In this document: positions 1-6,250 of the stretch, in pieces | How the letters are laid out: every line of letters starts with the position of its first letter | How positions within the stretch are numbered: position 1 is the first letter of the stretch | From: Rheinheimera sp. | Lineage (GTDB): Bacteria > Pseudomonadota > Gammaproteobacteria > Enterobacterales > Alteromonadaceae | DNA: 10,000 nucleotides | Assembly (NCBI RefSeq): GCF_020217005.1 | Contig: NZ_JAIWOI010000358.1 | Location: 1 to 10,000, forward strand | Reading direction: 5' to 3' | Notes under the pieces: model-generated | What the model saw: only the letters and a program-made list of their open reading frames with translations | Databases searched by the model: none | What the model was told of the DNA's origin: nothing | Program-made: the position numbers and the translations under genes

Positions 1-54
1 ATAGAACGCTTCAGACAGCATACTGCTGAGTATGCTGTCCGATGGGCTGCTTAA
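1..54 (+). CDS. possible C-terminal end of a rightward gene (partial)
   Basis: The first rightward frame is open from base 1 to a TAA at 52-54 and would give 17 residues, IERFRQHTAEYAVRWAA. The other two rightward frames stop within the first 30 bases. A rightward terminator-like hairpin begins 25 bases after this stop, which is what the end of a gene would look like. The tail is too short to identify a family. A perfect inverted repeat at 14-39 lies inside it and could mean that the stretch is non-coding instead. Confidence 0.25.
   Translation: MERFRQHTAEYAVRWAA
14..39. repeat. perfect 10-bp inverted repeat
   Basis: The arms GACAGCATAC (14-23) and GTATGCTGTC (30-39) are perfectly complementary around a six-base loop. 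No T-run follows on either strand, so it is not a standard intrinsic terminator. It may be an operator, an RNA hairpin or part of a small dispersed palindrome. Confidence 0.5.
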
Positions 55-78
55 TGAGAAATTCGTGGGGATCCCTCA

Positions 79-115
79 GGGTCAGATCACATGGTGAGCT
101 GACCCCTTTTGGTTT
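79..115 (+). terminator. intrinsic terminator reading rightward
   Basis: A stem forms from GGGTCAG (79-85) with CTGACCC (99-105), continued after one A/G mismatch by TCAC (87-90) with GTGA (94-97) around a three-base loop. The T-rich tail CTTTTGGTTT follows at 106-115 on the + strand only. It therefore best ends a rightward transcript entering from the left edge. It also lies directly past the mlaA stop codon, where it might help stop or stabilise the converging leftward transcript, but that side lacks a T-run. Confidence 0.5.
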
Positions 116-878
116 AAGGCAGGTATTCGTCCAGATAAGCTTCGTCTTCTTCGGCCTTTTTCGGCGGATTGCCGTCGTGGATCTGGAACTCTCTACGCTG
201 GAAGTAGGCTTCTTTGATAAAAGCATAAGGGTCCACGGAGTCATTCAGCAGTTGTTCCATTGACATCATTTGTTCGCGACCGTCTAACACGCTAAATACG
301 GCTTTGGTGATGGCTAGAGGTGTATTCAACCACGTAGACGGAAAATACAGATTGTCCACTACAGTCCCTGTGGTATCACGCACTGTGGTAGGGCCCAAAG
401 CTGGCAACATCAGATATGGACCGTCACCAACACCCCAGGTGGCCAGCGTCTGATTAAAATCTTCGTCCTGGTTTTTTAAATCCAGGTGAGTAGCTACATC
501 AAACAAACCAAATAAACCTACGGTGCTGTTCAGAACAAAACGGCCAAGGCTAATAGCGGCACTTTTTGGTTTGGCCTGAAGTACGCCGTTGACAAAATTA
601 GTAGGTTCGTCGAGGTTATTGATGACGTTGGCTATGCCGGTACGGGCCGGTTTTGGCACTACTGTCATATAGCCTACTGTGGCTGGGCGTAACACATAAG
701 CGTCCAGCACGTCATAGTTAAAATCCCAGATATCCCTGTTCACTGACTCAATAGGGTCCCTTGGGTCCTGATAGTTCTTTTGTGCTTGTTGTTCGTCTGC
801 TGCTTTTTTACTGGCGCAGCCGGTGGCTGTTAACAGCAACAGGCACGACACTAAAACAGGCTTCATGCGTAAGACCAT
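114..878 (-). CDS. mlaA: MlaA/VacJ family outer-membrane lipoprotein
   Basis: MlaA is the outer-membrane lipoprotein of the Mla pathway, which works with porins to remove misplaced phospholipids from the outer leaflet and pass them to periplasmic MlaC. The 254-residue protein has a short hydrophobic signal ending at TATGC, so Cys21 would be lipidated. Family marks follow in order: DPIESVNRDIWDFN, NLDEPTNFVNGVLQ, RFVLNSTVGLFGLFDVA, QTLATWGVGDGPYLMLP and GPTTVRD. I start at the ATG at 878, which has a GGA 9 bases upstream. The ATG at 866 is possible and would give a tidier signal peptide. An ATG at 908 adds 10 residues but falls at the predicted transcription start. The other mla genes are not in the window. 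Identification is firm; the start is uncertain by four residues. Confidence 0.93.
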   Translation of the reverse strand: MVLRMKPVLVSCLLLLTATGCASKKAADEQQAQKNYQDPRDPIESVNRDIWDFNYDVLDAYVLRPATVGYMTVVPKPARTGIANVINNLDEPTNFVNGVLQAKPKSAAISLGRFVLNSTVGLFGLFDVATHLDLKNQDEDFNQTLATWGVGDGPYLMLPALGPTTVRDTTGTVVDNLYFPSTWLNTPLAITKAVFSVLDGREQMMSMEQLLNDSVDPYAFIKEAYFQRREFQIHDGNPPKKAEEDEAYLDEYLP

Positions 879-915
879 AAATTTGCATCCGTTTGGGGGA
901 AATAACATATTGATT

Positions 916-921
916 ATTATA
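916..921 (-). promoter_or_regulatory. -10 box of the mlaA promoter
   Basis: A perfect leftward TATAAT lies 37 bases before the chosen mlaA ATG. The best -35 candidate at 17-base spacing (TGATCC) is poor, so an activator or weak constitutive use is possible. The predicted transcription start near 909 argues against the most upstream ATG at 908. Confidence 0.45.
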
Positions 922-980
922 CTGGTAAAGCGTCAGGTGGATCATCAGCTTTACTGCATAGATTTGTACTAAATAGTTGC

Positions 981-1001
981 AAAAAGTTGCATGGCGTGCA
1001 A
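981..1001 (-). terminator. weak terminator-like hairpin after the TetR-type gene
   Basis: Leftward reading gives TTGCA, a five-base loop, TGCAA, then CTTTTT. The stem is only five base pairs and AT-rich, so termination would be weak. It lies 23 bases past the regulator's stop and before the mlaA promoter. The same stretch contains AGTTGCA twice in direct repeat (975-981 and 985-991). Confidence 0.25.
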
Positions 1002-1023
1002 AAAACAGCTTAACAGGGATAGC

Positions 1024-1827
1024 TTAGCGCAGGATCTCTGGCAAAGCTGTGGCCAGTTGCTGTCGCTCTGCGCTAAAAATTTCCTGTTCAATACGCAACC
1101 AGCTTTGACCATAATCCCAGTCAGTACTTAATGGCAACCAATTCATGCCGTCGAGCATACAGTTCAGGTTATATAAAAACGGATCTGTACCTTGCAGTCT
1201 ATCTATGCTGTAGGTTTCGCTGGCGCTGCTCAAAAGCGCTATGCCACCAAAAGAAATAGCCCAATGTGCAAAGGCCATCAGATCGACTGTAGCTCCGGCT
1301 TTGGGCCGAAGTTCATTGATCACTATGGCATTTTGTAGCAACTGGTCCACCATATCGGAAATTTCTTTTTCCAGCTCCTGTTGCGCTTTAATCCGGGCTG
1401 GTGAACTTTTTTCCTGCACCCATGGCGATTTAGCGGTCAGGACGCAGCTAAACAAAATGGGCTGCATTTTGGCTGAGAGCAAATAAGCCTGATGTAAGGC
1501 CAGAGCTTTTTCCCTACTGCTGCCTTCAAATAAAGCGGCTTTTTTAAACAGATGGATTTCATGACGCAGGGCGGTGTTACACAGACCGGTGATCACATCT
1601 TCTTTGCTGGAAAAATGATTGTAGATAGTGCCTTTGGAATAGGGACTGGCTGCTGTAAGTTTATCCATCGTCAGGTTGGCATAGCCCTCTGCTTCGACCA
1701 ATTGCAATGCTATCTGCAGCAATTCCTGTTCACGATCCGCTATGGCCTGCTGCTTTTTACTAAACCTCTGCGCCAAAGGACAGCTGCGGCTTTCCTTGTT
1801 GGCGATGTCACATAAAAATTTCAGCAT
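1024..1827 (-). CDS. TetR/AcrR family transcriptional regulator
   Basis: A 267-residue protein with a TetR-type N-terminal DNA-binding domain at about residues 33-80. The signature TMDKLTAASPYSKGTIYNHF, followed by SSKEDVI, covers the helix-turn-helix and the start of helix 4. The C-terminal two thirds would be the ligand-binding and dimerisation part; I do not recognise its subfamily, so no ligand is proposed. Two things are unusual: about 30 residues precede the HTH domain, with cysteines at 6 and 16, and the length is above the common 190-220 residues. It lies 19 bases downstream of the small membrane-protein gene on the same strand and is probably co-transcribed with it. The start at 1827 has only a weak AGAG upstream, and that sequence lies in the arm of a hairpin. 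Possible targets include its own operon or the neighbouring mlaA, which is inference only. Confidence 0.85.
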   Translation of the reverse strand: MLKFLCDIANKESRSCPLAQRFSKKQQAIADREQELLQIALQLVEAEGYANLTMDKLTAASPYSKGTIYNHFSSKEDVITGLCNTALRHEIHLFKKAALFEGSSREKALALHQAYLLSAKMQPILFSCVLTAKSPWVQEKSSPARIKAQQELEKEISDMVDQLLQNAIVINELRPKAGATVDLMAFAHWAISFGGIALLSSASETYSIDRLQGTDPFLYNLNCMLDGMNWLPLSTDWDYGQSWLRIEQEIFSAERQQLATALPEILR

Positions 1828-1853
1828 AAAAACGGCTCTGTTTTCACTAGAGC
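1828..1853 (-). promoter_or_regulatory. hairpin with T-run overlapping the regulator's translation start region
   Basis: Leftward RNA folds as GCTCT, bulged A, GT, loop GAAA, AC, AGAGC, followed by CG and five Ts directly before the regulator's ATG. The stop codon of the upstream small gene (TAG, 1847-1849) is inside the hairpin, and the only Shine-Dalgarno-like bases (AGAG) are in its 3' arm. It could act as a weak attenuator, or hide the ribosome site until a ribosome finishing the upstream gene opens it. Confidence 0.35.
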
Positions 1854-2140
1854 TTCAGCTTAGCGCGGGCTTGCACAAGGTGCGGTCGGCATAAGGCGAA
1901 AGTTAGAGGCCTGGTCAGTAAAGGGTAGGCAGCCAGTAACAGCACTATGGTGACGGTACTTTGCCATGAGTCCCATTGGGCAATGGCAAAAAATAAAGGG
2001 ACTAAAATTGCCAATTTCAACAAATTTAATAGCAATTTTTGCGGTGTTGGAACCTGTTCAGTGGCACTGCGGATCACTTGCATACGTTGTGCAAATTTCA
2101 GACCTGCAAGCTCAGGAATGGAATGGCTGCCAAAATACAT
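1847..2140 (-). CDS. small two-helix inner-membrane protein (possibly DUF6170-like)
   Basis: A 97-residue protein of unknown function. The N-terminal 35 residues are polar and begin MYFGSHSIPELAGLKFAQRM. Two hydrophobic stretches follow at about 36-56 and 61-81, then a basic tail ending RAKLKL, so it is probably an inner-membrane hairpin with its tail in the cytoplasm. I have a weak memory of DUF6170 proteins of similar size and N-terminus in Shewanella-like bacteria, which would need a profile search. The start is set by AAGGAG six bases before the ATG at 2140. An upstream in-frame ATG at 2182 would sit inside the proS terminator and is rejected. It lies just after proS on the same strand and just before a TetR-type gene. 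How it is transcribed is unclear because the proS terminator ends right at its ribosome site. Confidence 0.75.
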   Translation of the reverse strand: MYFGSHSIPELAGLKFAQRMQVIRSATEQVPTPQKLLLNLLKLAILVPLFFAIAQWDSWQSTVTIVLLLAAYPLLTRPLTFALCRPHLVQARAKLKL

Positions 2141-2146
2141 CGAAGA

Positions 2147-2152
2147 CTCCTT
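2147..2152 (-). promoter_or_regulatory. Shine-Dalgarno site of the small membrane-protein gene
   Basis: AAGGAG reads leftward and ends six bases before the ATG at 2140. It decides that start over the ATG at 2182. It directly abuts the run of six Ts of the proS terminator, so there is no room for a separate promoter between terminator and ribosome site. Confidence 0.7.
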
Positions 2153-2190
2153 AAAAAAGACAGGCCCCGTATGAGTGAACAACAGGGCCT
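2153..2190 (-). terminator. intrinsic terminator of proS
   Basis: Leftward reading gives AGGCCCTG (2190-2183), a 13-base loop, CGGGGCCT (2169-2162), then GTCTTTTTT. The stem has eight pairs with one G-T wobble and is GC-rich. It starts 16 bases after the proS stop codon. Confidence 0.75.
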
Positions 2191-2206
2191 TATCTAGCTA
2201 ACCTGA

Positions 2207-3925
2207 TTAAAACGATTGGATTTGCGCCACTACGTCAGTCAGAGACAGCATCAGCTTTTCGCCAGTCAGACGGTTTTTCAGCTCTACCTTCTGCTCGTCC
2301 AGATTACGTTCACCCACTATGATGTGATAAGGCACACCAACCAGCTCCATATCGGCAAACATGACACCAGGACGCTCTTTACGGTCATCAAACAAGACTT
2401 CAAAGCCTGCGGCGGTCAGGTCTTTGTACAGCTGCTCTGCAGCTTCCTGGATACGCACTGATTTGTGCATATTCATTGGCACTATAGCCACCTGAAACGG
2501 CGCTATAGCGGCAGGCCATTTGATGCCATATTCGTCATGGTTTTGTTCAATAGCCGCTGCGACGATACGGGATACACCGACACCATAACAACCCATCGTC
2601 ATGATCTGGTGCTTGCCTTCTTCGTTTAATACGCCGGCCTTCATCGCTGCGGAATAGCGGTCACCTAATTGGAATATATGGCCTACTTCAATACCACGAC
2701 GTATGACTAACTTACCTTGACCGCATGGACTTGGATCACCTTCGACCACATTACGTAAATCAGCCACCTGATAAGTGGTGATATCGCGGTCGAAGTTCAC
2801 ACCAGTAAAGTGGAATCCGTCTTTATTGGCACCTGTGACAAAGTCGGCTAAGTGAGCCGCAGCATGGTCAACTATGACCGGAATAGTTAAGCCGACAGGG
2901 CCTACTGATCCAGGTTTAGCTCCTGTTGCAGCCAGAACTTCTTCTTCTGATGCAAATTGCAGTGGAGAAGCAACCAGTGGATGTTTTTCTGCTTTAATTT
3001 CGTTTAGCTCATGGTCACCACGCAACACTAAAGCCACTAAAGTCTGAGCCGCTTTTTCGTCGGCTTTGCGGGCATAAACTATTAAGGTTTTGGCGATGGC
3101 GCGAGCCTCAACTTTTAACAAGGCCGAGACTTCATCAATAGTTTTTGCATCAGGGGTGGCCACTTCAGTTTTAGCTTGTGTGGCAGCAGGGCGACTGCCT
3201 TGAGGTGGCAATGCTTCTGCCTTTTCAATATTAGCTGCGTAGTCGCTACCGTCAGAGAATACAATGGCATCTTCACCTGACGCCGCCAGCACATGGAATT
3301 CGTGTGACATGCTACCGCCAATAGCGCCAGTATCGGCCAATACAGGGCGGAAATCTAAACCCAGACGGGTAAAGATATTGCAGTATGCTTGATACATAGC
3401 ATCATAGGTCTGCTGCAAACTCTCCTGACTTAAGTGGAAAGAGTAAGCGTCTTTCATTAAGAATTCACGGGCGCGCATTACACCAAAACGTGGACGGCGT
3501 TCGTCACGGAATTTGGTCTGAATTTGATATAAATTAATAGGCAGTTGTTTGTAGCTGCTGATTTCTTTGCGAACTAAATCTGTCACTACTTCTTCGTGGG
3601 TTGGGCCTAAGACAAAGTCACGCTGGTGACGGTCTTTAAAACGCAGCAGCTCAGCGTCCATTTTTTCCCAGCGACCAGATTCCTGCCACAGTTCAGCGTG
3701 CTGAACTACAGGCATCAGAATTTCAATAGCGCCTGCTTTGTTCATTTCTTCGCGGACTATTTGCTCTACCTTACGTAAAACCCGCAAGCCAGTGGGCAAC
3801 CAGGTGTATAAACCTGAAGCCAGACGACGCACCATACCGGCACGTAACATCAATTGGTGGCTGATAATCTCGGCATCGGCCGGGGTTTCTTTCATAGTGG
3901 AGAGTAAATACTGACTTGTCCGCAT
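2207..3925 (-). CDS. proS: prolyl-tRNA synthetase (bacterial type with editing domain)
   Basis: ProRS attaches proline to tRNA-Pro in the cytoplasm. From the ATG at 3925 the protein is 572 residues, the same length as the E. coli enzyme. A GGA lies 8 bases upstream; the in-frame ATG at 4009 would add 28 unrelated residues. The class II core shows GPTHEE (108-112) and motif 2 starting [17 protein letters not shown] (139 on). A YbaK-like insertion (INS) domain spans about 224-407 and carries Lys279, the lysine reported as important for clearing mischarged Ala-tRNA-Pro in E. coli. Motif 3, GCYGVGVSR, is at 445-453, and the anticodon-binding domain runs from about 475 to the end with [16 protein letters not shown]. 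Nothing is missing. A terminator follows. The promoter was not clear in the 188 bases upstream, so transcription could also come from trmO-kelch. Confidence 0.97.
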   Translation of the reverse strand: MRTSQYLLSTMKETPADAEIISHQLMLRAGMVRRLASGLYTWLPTGLRVLRKVEQIVREEMNKAGAIEILMPVVQHAELWQESGRWEKMDAELLRFKDRHQRDFVLGPTHEEVVTDLVRKEISSYKQLPINLYQIQTKFRDERRPRFGVMRAREFLMKDAYSFHLSQESLQQTYDAMYQAYCNIFTRLGLDFRPVLADTGAIGGSMSHEFHVLAASGEDAIVFSDGSDYAANIEKAEALPPQGSRPAATQAKTEVATPDAKTIDEVSALLKVEARAIAKTLIVYARKADEKAAQTLVALVLRGDHELNEIKAEKHPLVASPLQFASEEEVLAATGAKPGSVGPVGLTIPVIVDHAAAHLADFVTGANKDGFHFTGVNFDRDITTYQVADLRNVVEGDPSPCGQGKLVIRRGIEVGHIFQLGDRYSAAMKAGVLNEEGKHQIMTMGCYGVGVSRIVAAAIEQNHDEYGIKWPAAIAPFQVAIVPMNMHKSVRIQEAAEQLYKDLTAAGFEVLFDDRKERPGVMFADMELVGVPYHIIVGERNLDEQKVELKNRLTGEKLMLSLTDVVAQIQSF

Positions 3926-4018
3926 AAATAATTCCGTGAGTTTTAAGTTTAATTGTTCTGTGAATGACCTGCTGTACCCTAAGTAATTGATGTTGCAGGC
4001 AGACCACAAGTGCGTGGG

Positions 4019-4094
4019 ACCCCGGCAGCATAGTAGTCCTATGTGACCGGGGTAAACAAAAGTGTCAACAAAGCTGCAGCTTCAAGTACGATGG
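4019..4094 (+). repeat. intergenic palindromic repeat, copy A
   Basis: Arms ACCCCGG (4019-4025) and CCGGGGT (4047-4053) enclose a second stem CATAG/CTATG (4029-4033, 4039-4043) with a five-base loop. A non-palindromic tail runs to 4094 and contains GTCAACAAAGC followed by a diverged GCTTCAAGTACGAT. The tail aligns with copy B at 5917-5979 in reverse orientation: 24 of 29 bases from GTCAACAAA onward, by my hand alignment. No T-run follows the hairpin on either strand, so this is not a simple terminator. It lies between the kelch stop and the proS start. I recall similar sequences scattered between genes in Shewanella-like genomes, from memory only. Confidence 0.6.
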
Positions 4095-4113
4095 ATGCAT
4101 TCTATCAAGCCTG

Positions 4114-5211
4114 CTATTGGGGCAATAGCTTAATCTGATGTTTTATCCATTCTGTTGTCAGATTTTGTCCTGAGACCATGCCACCTAAGCTGTAAAGCTC
4201 GTTGTTCATGGTCACTAGTGTACGTAAATCCATCACAGCTGTAGTGTGTTCAGCTTTCAGCCAGCTTTTGTCCGTTAAAGAATAAGCCCAGACCTCAGCT
4301 GATGGTTCGGCTGGTGTGCCATCATAACCAATACCGTTGTAGTTGTAAGCCGTTTCACTGCCACCGATGAAGACTATCAAGTCCTTGCCATCTTGTTTGA
4401 CCGCGGCTGCCGCCATTCGGTAGCGCGCTTTGCCTGTTGGATGTGTTATTTGTTGCCAGCTGATGCGATTGGCATCTGTTTTACTGATTTCGCCTAACCA
4501 ACACTGAGCCACAGTTTCATAGGCGCGGGGTAAAGTCTGATAGCTGACTTTGACACCATCACACAACAGCATCTGATTACCGGACAACGCGCCGGCTAAA
4601 CCAAAAGTAGGCGTACCGGGAAAAGGAGTAGCCTGACTCCACTTTTGCGTAAAGTTGTCGAATACCTGCACCAGATTAACGTTACCATCCTGCGACCAGC
4701 CGCTGGTCAGGTAAATGTACCTGTTGTTATAGGCTAAAGCGACGCTGTCATCGACGGCAACCGGCATATCCGGTAGCTTGTTGTAACTTTTAGTCACAGG
4801 GCTGTAGCGATAACCCTCGGCGCTTGAGACTTCAGTGCCATTGGCCGCCACAGTGTAGCCACCAAAGATAAAAAAATGATTCTGCAAAGTGACACCTGAA
4901 CTTGCCAGTCGGCCACTTAAACGTTGCCGGCTTGGCACTGTCGGCGCTTTCAGCCAGGTGGGTTCACCTACTGTCCATTGCCAGACTCTGTTGTGAACAT
5001 CGGCATGAGTTTTTCCAGCGGCAAGTCCCATAAAACTGGCGACGTATGTGCGTCCGGCGACAGTGGTGCTCATCACCAGATTATTACTCACTGCCTCAGG
5101 TAAGGCAGGCAAATCGGCGGCACTGAGCCACAGCGGCGGGTTAAGTATCAGAAAGAGGCTGTATTTCAGTAACTTGCTGTTGCTTTGTAACATGCCTGAT
5201 TTCAGTAACAT
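4114..5211 (-). CDS. exported kelch-repeat beta-propeller protein
   Basis: A 365-residue protein with an N-terminal signal peptide (hydrophobic at about 14-30, likely cut near 31-32 at SAA/D), so probably periplasmic. Repeating blades are visible: FFIFGGYT at about 113-120, then YRYSP with SYNKLPDMP, IYLTSGW, VQVFDNFTQKWSQATPFP, IVFIGGSE and VWAYSLTDKSWLKA, and ELYSLGGM near the end. The double-glycine plus spaced Tyr/Trp pattern is that of kelch propellers, as in NanM-type sugar epimerases and galactose-oxidase relatives. No catalytic assignment can be made, and NanM function is not supported by context because no sialic-acid genes are near. The ATG at 5211 has GGAG 9 bases upstream; the gene then overlaps the end of trmO by 71 bases. 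An ATG at 5193 has a poorer ribosome site. It is probably co-transcribed with trmO. Confidence 0.85.
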   Translation of the reverse strand: MLLKSGMLQSNSKLLKYSLFLILNPPLWLSAADLPALPEAVSNNLVMSTTVAGRTYVASFMGLAAGKTHADVHNRVWQWTVGEPTWLKAPTVPSRQRLSGRLASSGVTLQNHFFIFGGYTVAANGTEVSSAEGYRYSPVTKSYNKLPDMPVAVDDSVALAYNNRYIYLTSGWSQDGNVNLVQVFDNFTQKWSQATPFPGTPTFGLAGALSGNQMLLCDGVKVSYQTLPRAYETVAQCWLGEISKTDANRISWQQITHPTGKARYRMAAAAVKQDGKDLIVFIGGSETAYNYNGIGYDGTPAEPSAEVWAYSLTDKSWLKAEHTTAVMDLRTLVTMNNELYSLGGMVSGQNLTTEWIKHQIKLLPQ

Positions 5212-5890
5212 GGTTGTGTACTCCGTTCACTGTCCATTTTATATTAAAGTGATACAGCGTCATGCCATAGCTTTGTTGCTCCGTCTTTTGTTTTTTATAC
5301 GGAGGGCGCGGGTCTTGTTTTAACACTTTTTCTATCAAAACTGCTAATTCAGGCTGGTCTTTTTGTCGCTGACAAAATTCCAGCACTGCAGGCTCAAAAC
5401 TGACTGTCATATCAGTTTCTGGCGCTGAGTCGGCAAAACCACCCGCTGCATCTGGCAGCGCATCGGCGTAGGGCAGGTAAGGTTTGATGTCCAGTATCGG
5501 GGTGCCATCGAGCAGATCGACACCGGATAGCTGAATGATTAAACGCCCCTGTTTACGTACCACGCCTTCGAGTTTTACGACAGAAAGTCCAATTGGGTTT
5601 GGTCTGAAGGTCGCCCTGGTGGCAAAAACCCCTTTTTTTTCATTGCCGCCCAGACGAGGCGGCCGCACCAGAGGTGACCAGCCTTTGTCTGCGGTTTCGT
5701 GGAATACAAACACCAGCCATAAATGGCTAAAAGCTTCAATACCCCGCACTATAGCATCGTCGTCATAACCTGGTTCGAGCACCAACTCTGCTCTGGCTTC
5801 GGCGATCAGACCCGGCTGGCGGGGAATAGCAAACTTTTGTTTATAGGGTGAGCGAATAGTGCCCAGCACTTGCATTTGATAAGAGGGCAT
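5141..5890 (-). CDS. trmO: tRNA (N6-threonylcarbamoyladenosine37-N6)-methyltransferase TrmO
   Basis: TrmO (YaeB/TsaA family) uses S-adenosylmethionine to methylate t6A at position 37 of certain tRNAs, giving m6t6A. The 249-residue protein shows the family sequence in order: GTIRSPYKQKFAIPRQPGL (10-28), HLWLVFVFHE (56-65), RPPRLGG (76-82), GVFATRATFRPNPIGLSVV (87-105), DLLDGTPILDIKPYLPY (125-141) and a C-terminal DPRPPY (193-198) with YGMTLYHFNIKW. About 15 residues past the usual family end (ending PLSDT) are encoded in the stretch shared with the kelch gene. The start has GAGGA five bases upstream. In E. coli trmO directly neighbours proS; here the kelch gene lies between. A good promoter lies at 5998-6026, leaving a leader of about 100 bases that contains repeat copy B. 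Confidence 0.95.
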   Translation of the reverse strand: MPSYQMQVLGTIRSPYKQKFAIPRQPGLIAEARAELVLEPGYDDDAIVRGIEAFSHLWLVFVFHETADKGWSPLVRPPRLGGNEKKGVFATRATFRPNPIGLSVVKLEGVVRKQGRLIIQLSGVDLLDGTPILDIKPYLPYADALPDAAGGFADSAPETDMTVSFEPAVLEFCQRQKDQPELAVLIEKVLKQDPRPPYKKQKTEQQSYGMTLYHFNIKWTVNGVHNHVTEIRHVTKQQQVTEIQPLSDT

Positions 5891-5916
5891 CAGTTCCTCA
5901 AAAGATAAAAACAGAC

Positions 5917-5979
5917 CTATACCGATCGTCCTTTAAGCGGACGCTTTGTTGACTGTATCCGCAACGAACCCGGGTATAG
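5917..5979 (-). repeat. intergenic palindromic repeat, copy B
   Basis: A 63-base element with perfect 7-bp terminal inverted repeats, CTATACC (5917-5923) and GGTATAG (5973-5979). Inside, CGTCC (5927-5931) pairs with GGACG (5939-5943). Read leftward it contains GTCAACAAAGC and GCTTAAAGGACGAT, matching copy A at 4039-4094. It lies in the predicted leader of trmO, in opposite orientation to copy A. Confidence 0.6.
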
Positions 5980-5997
5980 AGCGAAAAAAGAAAGGCT

Positions 5998-6026
5998 ATT
6001 ATGGCGTTAGCCTCCACAAAGGACAA
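5998..6026 (-). promoter_or_regulatory. sigma70-type promoter of trmO-kelch
   Basis: Leftward TTGTCC (6026-6021), a 17-base spacer, then CATAAT (6003-5998); these match consensus at 4 and 5 of 6 positions. The predicted start near 5991 gives a leader of about 100 bases. This is the best promoter in the divergent region. Confidence 0.55.
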
Positions 6027-6099
6027 GCAAAGCTCAAAAAGTGGCGATACAGAAAAAGACTTTACAAGAACGAGAAAACTTGGGATTAATAGCAGCTAA
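6001..6099 (+). CDS. possible 32-residue small protein or broken gene remnant
   Basis: ATG at 6001 is preceded by AAAGG with a five-base spacer, a good ribosome site. The frame gives 32 mostly polar residues, starting MALASTKDKQSSKSGDTEKD and ending KLGINSS. A second open stretch in the next frame (GTG at 6041 to TGA at 6122-6124) reads QERENLGLIAANCF and then a hydrophobic end. The pair could be one small gene broken by a frameshift, or chance. The trmO promoter overlaps its first codons, which weakens the coding case. No family is recognised. Confidence 0.2.
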   Translation: MALASTKDKQSSKSGDTEKDFTRTRKLGINSS

Positions 6100-6206
6100 T
6101 TGCTTTGTCCTGATCATCATCTGAGTAATCAGATACCAGTAAGCATTCAAGAGCGGTATAAACCGTCAAAAAACAACCAAAACCACCTGAATCCACTTTG
6201 TTTATG

Positions 6207-6226
6207 CAGCAACCTTGCTGTGTTTT
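6207..6226 (+). promoter_or_regulatory. small leader hairpin before purU
   Basis: CAGCAA (6207-6212) and TTGCTG (6215-6220) are perfect inverted arms, followed by TGTTTTT. The stem is short (five usable pairs with an ACCT loop), so at best it is a weak attenuator 25-40 bases before the purU start. Chance is a real alternative. Confidence 0.25.
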
Positions 6227-6250
6227 TGCTATGGCGTGACGAGAGTTAGT

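Larger units (their letters stand above)
5891..6250. other. divergent intergenic region between trmO and purU
   Basis: Besides repeat B, the trmO promoter and the doubtful small ORF, this stretch contains a perfect 6-bp inverted repeat ATCTGA/TCAGAT (6119-6134) and GGACAA (6021-6026) opposed by TTGTCC (6105-6110). A rightward TATAAA at 6157-6162 is a candidate -10 for purU but has no convincing -35 box. I see no riboswitch that I can name. Confidence 0.5.

Noticed and set aside
879..908. Start of mlaA at the ATG at 908
   Set aside because: It lies at the predicted transcription start of the TATAAT promoter and has no ribosome site. The added residues spoil the signal peptide.
3926..4009. Start of proS at 4009
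   Set aside because: The extra 28 residues do not belong to the family; the ATG at 3925 gives exactly the E. coli length of 572.
3771..4031. Open frame overlapping the start of proS in another frame
   Set aside because: It overlaps the conserved first part of proS and has no family features; it is a shadow.
4019..4053. CCGGGGT hairpin as a terminator for the kelch gene
   Set aside because: No T-run on either side, and the sequence is shared with another intergenic site, so a repeat element explains it better.
4114..5211. Calling the kelch protein NanM (sialic acid mutarotase)
   Set aside because: The propeller type is shared, but no nan genes are near and no diagnostic residues could be confirmed.
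6100..6250. Riboswitch (glycine, THF or purine) before purU
   Set aside because: I could not find the conserved core of any of these classes. Only a short weak hairpin is present.
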